Assembly (NCBI GenBank): GCA_016839665.1
Contig: JAEOTU010000300.1
Location: forward strand, 1 to 28,608
Length of the DNA: 28,608 nt
From: Candidatus Hodarchaeota archaeon
GTDB taxonomy: Archaea; Asgardarchaeota; Heimdallarchaeia; Hodarchaeales; Hodarchaeaceae
Direction of reading: 5' to 3'
In this document: positions 24,414-28,608 of the stretch, in pieces
How the letters are laid out: each line of letters starts with the position of its first letter
Position numbering within the stretch: position 1 is the stretch's first letter
Made by a program: the position numbers and the translations under genes
Notes under the pieces: model-generated
What the model was told of the DNA's origin: nothing
Database searches by the model: none
The model's input: the letters and a program-made list of their open reading frames with translations, nothing else

Positions 24414-25193
24414 TTATACCCACTCTTTTAAAAGAGATTCTGCTACATCTACCATCCTTGAGAATTTTACTTTTTTCTCTTTCATATGGGAAATCAACCG
24501 TTCTAAAACATTGATCCGATATGCATGACCAATACAGGCTGGATGAAGAGTAATTGTGAATACTCCTTGATTTTGCGGGATATCTCCGATCTCAGAGAGT
24601 GAATCAAACTGAGTTTTCCAAATATTTAATGCATCTGATGGGGTGTGTTGTTTGTCCTCAAAAATAACCCAATCATCCAGAAACCATTCGACGGGAAATT
24701 CTACTAATTTACTTGTTGTTCCAGGTATCTCTATTAAGTACGGACGATCATCAGCCATTAAACTAGAATCATAAATATAATCTGTCTCAGAAAGCAATTT
24801 AAGAGTATTAGTTGAAAGCTTAAAGTATGGTGCTCTAAAACCCTTTATTTTTTCAGAAAATTCTTTTAAAGATTGAGTTGTTTTCTCAATAATTCTTCTC
24901 TCATCGGAAATCGAAAGTGTGTCGAAATTTTCATGGAGATAACCATGTGCTGCAATCTCATGCCCCTTCTTTACGAGCATTTTCGTGAGTTGTGGATATT
25001 CATCTGCAACCCATCCACATACAAAGAATGTTGCTTTGATTCCAAATCTATCAAGAAGAGAAAGAATTCTCGGAATTCCTCTTCGAATAGCAAATTGTCC
25101 TTTAGAGACTCTACCAGGTTCCTCACGTTGCCTAATTTGGACACTTTCGGCATCAAAATCAAAAGATAAACAAACTGTACTTTTATTGCTCAT
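24414..25193 (-). CDS. CE4 polysaccharide deacetylase-like protein (HpPgdA/PuuE type)
   Basis: NodB-fold metal-dependent hydrolase acting on C-N bonds. Catalytic and metal residues are visible: D12 and D14 (SFDFDAE), H83 and H87 (AHGYLHEN), R120 (GFRAPYF) and H217 (TLHPACIG). The layout matches the cytosolic HpPgdA/PuuE-like branch, which includes Helicobacter PgdA and allantoinase-like enzymes, rather than secreted chitin or peptidoglycan deacetylases. There is no signal peptide or membrane segment, so a soluble cytoplasmic amidase on a small N-acylated or ureido compound is more likely than wall modification; archaea lack peptidoglycan. The ATG at 25193 lies 28 bases after the amidinohydrolase gene, and joint function with it is plausible. 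The substrate is unknown. Confidence 0.88.
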   Translation of the reverse strand: MSNKSTVCLSFDFDAESVQIRQREEPGRVSKGQFAIRRGIPRILSLLDRFGIKATFFVCGWVADEYPQLTKMLVKKGHEIAAHGYLHENFDTLSISDERRIIEKTTQSLKEFSEKIKGFRAPYFKLSTNTLKLLSETDYIYDSSLMADDRPYLIEIPGTTSKLVEFPVEWFLDDWVIFEDKQHTPSDALNIWKTQFDSLSEIGDIPQNQGVFTITLHPACIGHAYRINVLERLISHMKEKKVKFSRMVDVAESLLKEWV

Positions 25194-25221
25194 TTTATTA
25201 CTTTCCCATAACTTCGAATGT

Positions 25222-26145
25222 CTATGTTTTTCGTGAAATTGGTAAGGTCATACAGTGGGGTCCACCACCGCCTCGTGCTAGTTCACCACCCTGAATAGGT
25301 AAAACCTCAACACTCCTTTCTTGTAGCTCTTTGATAATACGTTCATTCCACTCGTAAATTACACATTTCCTCTGATCAAGGCAAACAACGTTTGCTCCAA
25401 ACAAATATAACTCATTATCGGTAATTGGAATTGCTTCAGCATCATAATTCTCCTGTACGAAATCCATTAATGGTGCCAATTTCATGGGTTCTTCTTTCCG
25501 CCAAACTCTGACAGGAAAAGTTTCTACAGATGCAGGATGATATAAAATAAGATCTTTATCAACAAACATCATACCACCGTCTAGATGAACGCGCCAGGAA
25601 GGAAGGGGAACCAACACTACGGTTTCAACTATTTTTTCAAGGGCTATTTTCACTAATTGATTTAGTCCATTCTCGTTTGTGCGGGTACCATATCCTATCA
25701 TTAATGTCTGGTCATCTGGGAAGACGAAGTCTCCTCCTTCTAATATCCCAGGAGACGTAATGGAAAGGAGTGGAGGTATCCCAATTTTTTTTAGCGATCG
25801 TGCCACAAGAATTGGTTCTGGTTTTCTTACTTGATGAGCCATACACATCTGGATGTAACCTACACTAGTAATTGCACATGTGTCACGGACATAAACCATG
25901 TTTGGATCAACAATTGACAAATCTTGTTCCGACAGGAGGTCATTTAGGAGTACGACCTCGATATTTTCTCCTTTTAAAAGCTCACAGAAAGCATCGTGCT
26001 CTTGTTGAAATCGTCTCCAATATACGACATCTCTAAATGAGAGTTCCTTAAATGTCTCAAAGGTAATTTGAGTAGTTTCGAAACCAGGACGATACATCAT
26101 GACTTTTCGTAAAGGATAATACTCACAAGTTGCACCAAATTCCAA
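25222..26145 (-). CDS. Arginine deiminase/amidinotransferase-family hydrolase
   Basis: Guanidine-modifying enzyme of the pentein fold (Amidinotransf superfamily), which attacks guanidino groups through a Cys covalent intermediate. The active-site set is complete: D88 in VYVRDT, E136 and D139 in ILEGGDFV, H187 in VHLDGG and the nucleophile C298 in GGGGPHCMTLP. At 307 residues it is closer to dimethylarginine dimethylaminohydrolase and small arginine deiminases than to the 410-residue classical arginine deiminase. Substrates could be arginine, methylarginine, agmatine or another guanidino compound. The start is TTG at 26145; the protein then begins exactly at the conserved EFGATCEYYPLRKVMMYRPG, and no ATG or GTG is available in frame. 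No carbamoyltransferase or carbamate kinase is nearby, so the standard arginine deiminase pathway is not encoded here. Confidence 0.9.
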   Translation of the reverse strand: MEFGATCEYYPLRKVMMYRPGFETTQITFETFKELSFRDVVYWRRFQQEHDAFCELLKGENIEVVLLNDLLSEQDLSIVDPNMVYVRDTCAITSVGYIQMCMAHQVRKPEPILVARSLKKIGIPPLLSITSPGILEGGDFVFPDDQTLMIGYGTRTNENGLNQLVKIALEKIVETVVLVPLPSWRVHLDGGMMFVDKDLILYHPASVETFPVRVWRKEEPMKLAPLMDFVQENYDAEAIPITDNELYLFGANVVCLDQRKCVIYEWNERIIKELQERSVEVLPIQGGELARGGGGPHCMTLPISRKT

Positions 26146-26219
26146 TGAATCACCACATGGAAAACAAGATTATCTTTGACGAATTAACTGACATTAAATA
26201 GCTCTTCGAAATTATCAGT

Positions 26220-26657
26220 TCAAGGAACAGTTCTCGCAGGCTTGTCTTGATTACGTTTGTAGATACCAGTCCAATTTCGTAGTTGACTAAAATGCCCTAC
26301 AGCATGAAAAAGATTTTGTTGAATAGCACCAGCTACAGTTGATTTTGTTCCCCATTGAAAAGTGAACTCTTTACTTAGATCATTGTCATTAAAATCGCTT
26401 ATTGCAAGGATTATACGATCTACAGCCCGATTTAAGTCTTCAGAAGGATTTCCTTGGGGTATGTAAGGAGTTGAATCTTTAAGAAACCAATTTCCAGCAT
26501 CTTCGAAAATCGACCTTACAGTATGATAAAATGTGTCTCTTATACAAAATTCAGTTGGGGTGACCCTAAAGTCCCATGTTTTCAAATTTTCAATAAGTTC
26601 AATTGTTTTAAGCCCTTGAAGACGCAAATCTTCCCATAATTGTATATATACTTCAAT
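26220..26657 (-). CDS. DinB-like protein (second)
   Basis: Short DinB-superfamily protein with a His triad in the expected places: one in FYHTVRSIFEDAG and two in NLFHAVGHFSQLRNWTG (H35, H108 and H112 when counted from the TTG at 26627). The metal-binding four-helix bundle is likely, and the role is unknown. The standard start is TTG at 26627 (135 aa). The frame remains open ten codons further, encoding IEVYIQLWED, the natural beginning of helix 1, up to an ATT at 26657-26655. I give that extended form because truncating helix 1 seems unlikely, but ATT initiation is unproven. It is only distantly similar to the other DinB gene in this run. It lies between the AEC transporter and the amidinohydrolase genes. 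Confidence 0.75.
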   Translation of the reverse strand: MEVYIQLWEDLRLQGLKTIELIENLKTWDFRVTPTEFCIRDTFYHTVRSIFEDAGNWFLKDSTPYIPQGNPSEDLNRAVDRIILAISDFNDNDLSKEFTFQWGTKSTVAGAIQQNLFHAVGHFSQLRNWTGIYKRNQDKPARTVP

Positions 26658-26689
26658 TTTTTTCGTTTAAATCACCAATACTGATCTTT

Positions 26690-27589
26690 TTAACCTAGGA
26701 AGGCTAAAAGAAGTGTGATCGTACAGATACCAGCAGGAATTGAGATAGAAAGTACGTTGGCTGCAAATTCTCTATCTAAATCCTCAAGAGAAGCAAATGT
26801 CAATGTATTAAAACCCACAGGGGCAGCTGTACTGATGATAATTATCTTATTACTTAAATCGTCAAGATTAAGGACTATTACGGCTAAAATGCCCAGAATT
26901 AATCCTAATCCCATCCTTATACCAACAACACTGACAGCAGGTAAAAGATTCTGGAAACGTGGATTGAAATACACCCCAATTGATATCATTAGTAATGGAG
27001 TTAATAAAGCCCCCAAAAGATCAAATATGTCAATTATTAATGGGTCAAACGTAAATTGGAGCAAATTGATTGTAATCCCAAGAATCAGAGCTATTAGAGG
27101 TGGAGACGATATCAATTTTCTATTAAAAAATGAGGGGGATTCTAATTCGGAGCCATGTTTTTGAGCAATATAATAAGTCAGTGAAAGGGTTAAAAAAATA
27201 TTTCCTATATCCAAAAAAGAAGCCCGGGCAAAACCTTCTAGCCCGTAAGCTGCTAGCACAAAAGGAACATTAAAACCTAAATTTAAAATCATAGTTCCGA
27301 TGATGAAAACTCCCCGTGTTTTTTCTTCAAAATTTAAAAAAGATAACACCAAACTGGAAGTAACAAACATCACGAGGATAGTCAAAACTGCGACTAGGGG
27401 TAGGTAAAGATAGTCTACTGAGATTTCAATAGCAGGGATTGTTTTTAAAATTAATGCTGGCAACGAGACGTAAAAAGCTAACTTAATCAGGATGTTAGCA
27501 TCATCTTGGTCAAAAAGATTAACCTGACGCAAAACTACCCCTATAACAAATAAAGATATTATTGGAAATACTATAACAAGTACATTCAT
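26690..27589 (-). CDS. AEC (auxin efflux carrier) family transporter
   Basis: Integral membrane transporter with about ten predicted helices arranged as two repeats of five, as in the AEC/Mem_trans family. Prokaryotic members move small organic acids such as malate or malonate, and some amino acids. Characteristic segments are VFPIISLFVIGVVLRQ at the start, KLAFYVSLPALIL in helix 2, and the broken-helix region MISIGVYFNPRF at the start of the second half. The length of 299 residues is typical. ATG at 27589 has AGGA upstream. Its position among an alcohol dehydrogenase and C-N hydrolases suggests transport of a substrate or product of that pathway, but this is inference. Confidence 0.88.
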   Translation of the reverse strand: MNVLVIVFPIISLFVIGVVLRQVNLFDQDDANILIKLAFYVSLPALILKTIPAIEISVDYLYLPLVAVLTILVMFVTSSLVLSFLNFEEKTRGVFIIGTMILNLGFNVPFVLAAYGLEGFARASFLDIGNIFLTLSLTYYIAQKHGSELESPSFFNRKLISSPPLIALILGITINLLQFTFDPLIIDIFDLLGALLTPLLMISIGVYFNPRFQNLLPAVSVVGIRMGLGLILGILAVIVLNLDDLSNKIIIISTAAPVGFNTLTFASLEDLDREFAANVLSISIPAGICTITLLLAFLG

Positions 27590-27620
27590 AGTGTTGAAAT
27601 TCCTGATTTTCTCTCTATTA

Positions 27621-28608
27621 CTAAGGTTTGATCAATGCTTTCATTACACGTAATTGTTCGACGTCTTCTAAAGCAGCATTCACTTCCTCTAAAGAATATT
27701 CTTTTGTAATAATTCTTTCAAATGGAATGCTTTCAGAAAATTTCTCAACTAATTTTACAGCCAAATGAAAGTGACTAAAGTCGCTTCCCCATGATCCACG
27801 AATCGTCAAATGTTTCTTGTTGATATGTAGGTGTGGATTGATTTCTACGTTTCCTGCATCTGTGTATTGGCCAACGATGGTATAAGTTCCCCCATCTCTT
27901 GTCATTTCCATTCCTTCTCGTATCGCTGACGGGACACCAGTTGCATCGACAGTTATATCCGCACCTCGTTTATTTGAGTAATCTAACACTTTTTGAACTC
28001 GTAACTGAGGATCAAAATCCATAATATTGATTGTTTCTTCAATTCCGAAATCATGTGCAATTCTCAAGCGATGATCTGGAGCTCCAAGCAGAATAACTTG
28101 AAAAGCACCACTTAACTTTGCGCATATTGCTGCCATTAATCCAACTGGACCTGAACCTTGAATAGCAACTGTGTCACCAAGTTTAATTTCAGATCTTTGA
28201 ATGGCATGAATAGCAGTTGGAAGGCCACAACCCGCAGCGATGAAAGTTTTCAAAAATGATCGGTTTGATAATTTTATTATTTTCACTCCAGGTTTCAGGT
28301 AAATATATTCAGCCCAACCACCAAGAAGACCTTCATTTGCGGAATAAGTAATTCCATACACCTTTCTTTTTGGACAACGGGTACTTGTTTTAGCAACTAA
28401 ACAATACCAACAGCTATTACAAGTTTCATGGACATCCAAGAACGTAACTGGATCCCCCTCTTGCAAGAGATTTCCCTCGACATCACAAACATCTCCATTT
28501 AGCTCTTCTATGACACCAGTGGAGACATGTCCAGGAATGATTGGATATGGTACTCCATCCAAGTGACCTTTTCGAAGATGAACATCTGTCCCACAAACTT
28601 CAGAATAA
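27621..28608 (-). CDS. Zinc-dependent alcohol dehydrogenase, MDR family (5' end beyond window)
   Basis: Medium-chain dehydrogenase/reductase oxidising an alcohol or polyol with NAD(P). The gene runs off the right edge: the frame continues past the TTG at 28562 and encodes YSEVCGTDVHLRKGHL, which holds the catalytic-zinc Cys (CGTD), so the true start is outside. Further on come PGHVSTG (zinc His; Val replaces the usual Glu after it), four structural-zinc Cys (CNSCWYCLVAKTSTRC), the third catalytic region AAGCGLPTAIHA, the nucleotide loop GSGPVGL and the late motif YTIVGQYTDAG. It looks like the TM0436-type branch of zinc dehydrogenases; the substrate is unknown. It is the first visible gene of the minus-strand run, with 31 bases to the AEC transporter. 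Confidence 0.9.
   Translation of the reverse strand, partial: YSEVCGTDVHLRKGHLDGVPYPIIPGHVSTGVIEELNGDVCDVEGNLLQEGDPVTFLDVHETCNSCWYCLVAKTSTRCPKRKVYGITYSANEGLLGGWAEYIYLKPGVKIIKLSNRSFLKTFIAAGCGLPTAIHAIQRSEIKLGDTVAIQGSGPVGLMAAICAKLSGAFQVILLGAPDHRLRIAHDFGIEETINIMDFDPQLRVQKVLDYSNKRGADITVDATGVPSAIREGMEMTRDGGTYTIVGQYTDAGNVEINPHLHINKKHLTIRGSWGSDFSHFHLAVKLVEKFSESIPFERIITKEYSLEEVNAALEDVEQLRVMKALIKP

Noticed and set aside
25222..26145. Classical arginine deiminase (ArcA) of the arginine fermentation pathway
   Set aside because: The protein is about 100 residues shorter than classical ArcA, and no ArcB, ArcC or arginine/ornithine antiporter gene is present.

Overview
The window reads as an AT-rich archaeal chromosome segment. 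The clearest archaeal sign is the type IV pilin-like protein at 14587-15468, whose N-terminus has the archaeal PibD-type signal (KKSRA, then VSPVIA, then one hydrophobic helix). Promoter-like TATA elements and the protein families present agree with this. Secreted M14 peptidases carrying DxDxDG loops make an Asgard archaeon a reasonable guess, but nothing here proves the lineage. Genes are dense, many have Shine-Dalgarno motifs, and several appear to start with TTG or GTG. I found no tRNA, rRNA, CRISPR array, transposase or integrase. No gene-free stretch exceeds about 240 bases.

Layout. 1-1310 (minus): a truncated protein of unknown family with a PD-(D/E)XK-like signature, preceded by a GNAT acetyltransferase. 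1502-2563 (plus): a fold-type II PLP enzyme of the ACC deaminase/D-cysteine desulfhydrase group. 2681-6154 (plus): two tandem, clearly duplicated secreted M14 zinc carboxypeptidases with C-terminal membrane anchors. 6151-10761: a PadR-type repressor divergent from two ABC exporter half-transporters. They form a textbook asymmetric heterodimer, and a perfect palindrome overlaps the shared promoter. The second subunit ends in a Met-rich 14-residue tandem repeat. 10870-11505: an integral membrane methyltransferase of the ICMT/PEMT type.

11565-23857 is the accessory core. It holds four large gamma-class DNA adenine methyltransferases in about 12.3 kb. Two are Type ISP-like, on the minus strand, on either side of the plus-strand pilin gene. 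The second is translationally coupled (ATGA overlap) to an upstream GNAT gene. The other two, TaqI/Eco57I-like, are convergent with each other. None shows a nuclease or helicase domain, and no helicase, HsdS, PglZ or Drm gene lies next to them. This looks like a modification island, orphan or of an undescribed type.

21737-28608 (minus): seven closely spaced co-directional genes, probably one or two transcripts. In transcription order they are a zinc alcohol dehydrogenase (5' end cut by the window), an AEC-family transporter, a DinB-like protein, an arginine deiminase/amidinotransferase-fold hydrolase, a CE4 polysaccharide deacetylase-like protein, a second DinB-like protein, and the last methyltransferase. 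The transporter with two C-N hydrolases suggests uptake and breakdown of a nitrogenous small molecule, but the substrate cannot be read from the sequence.
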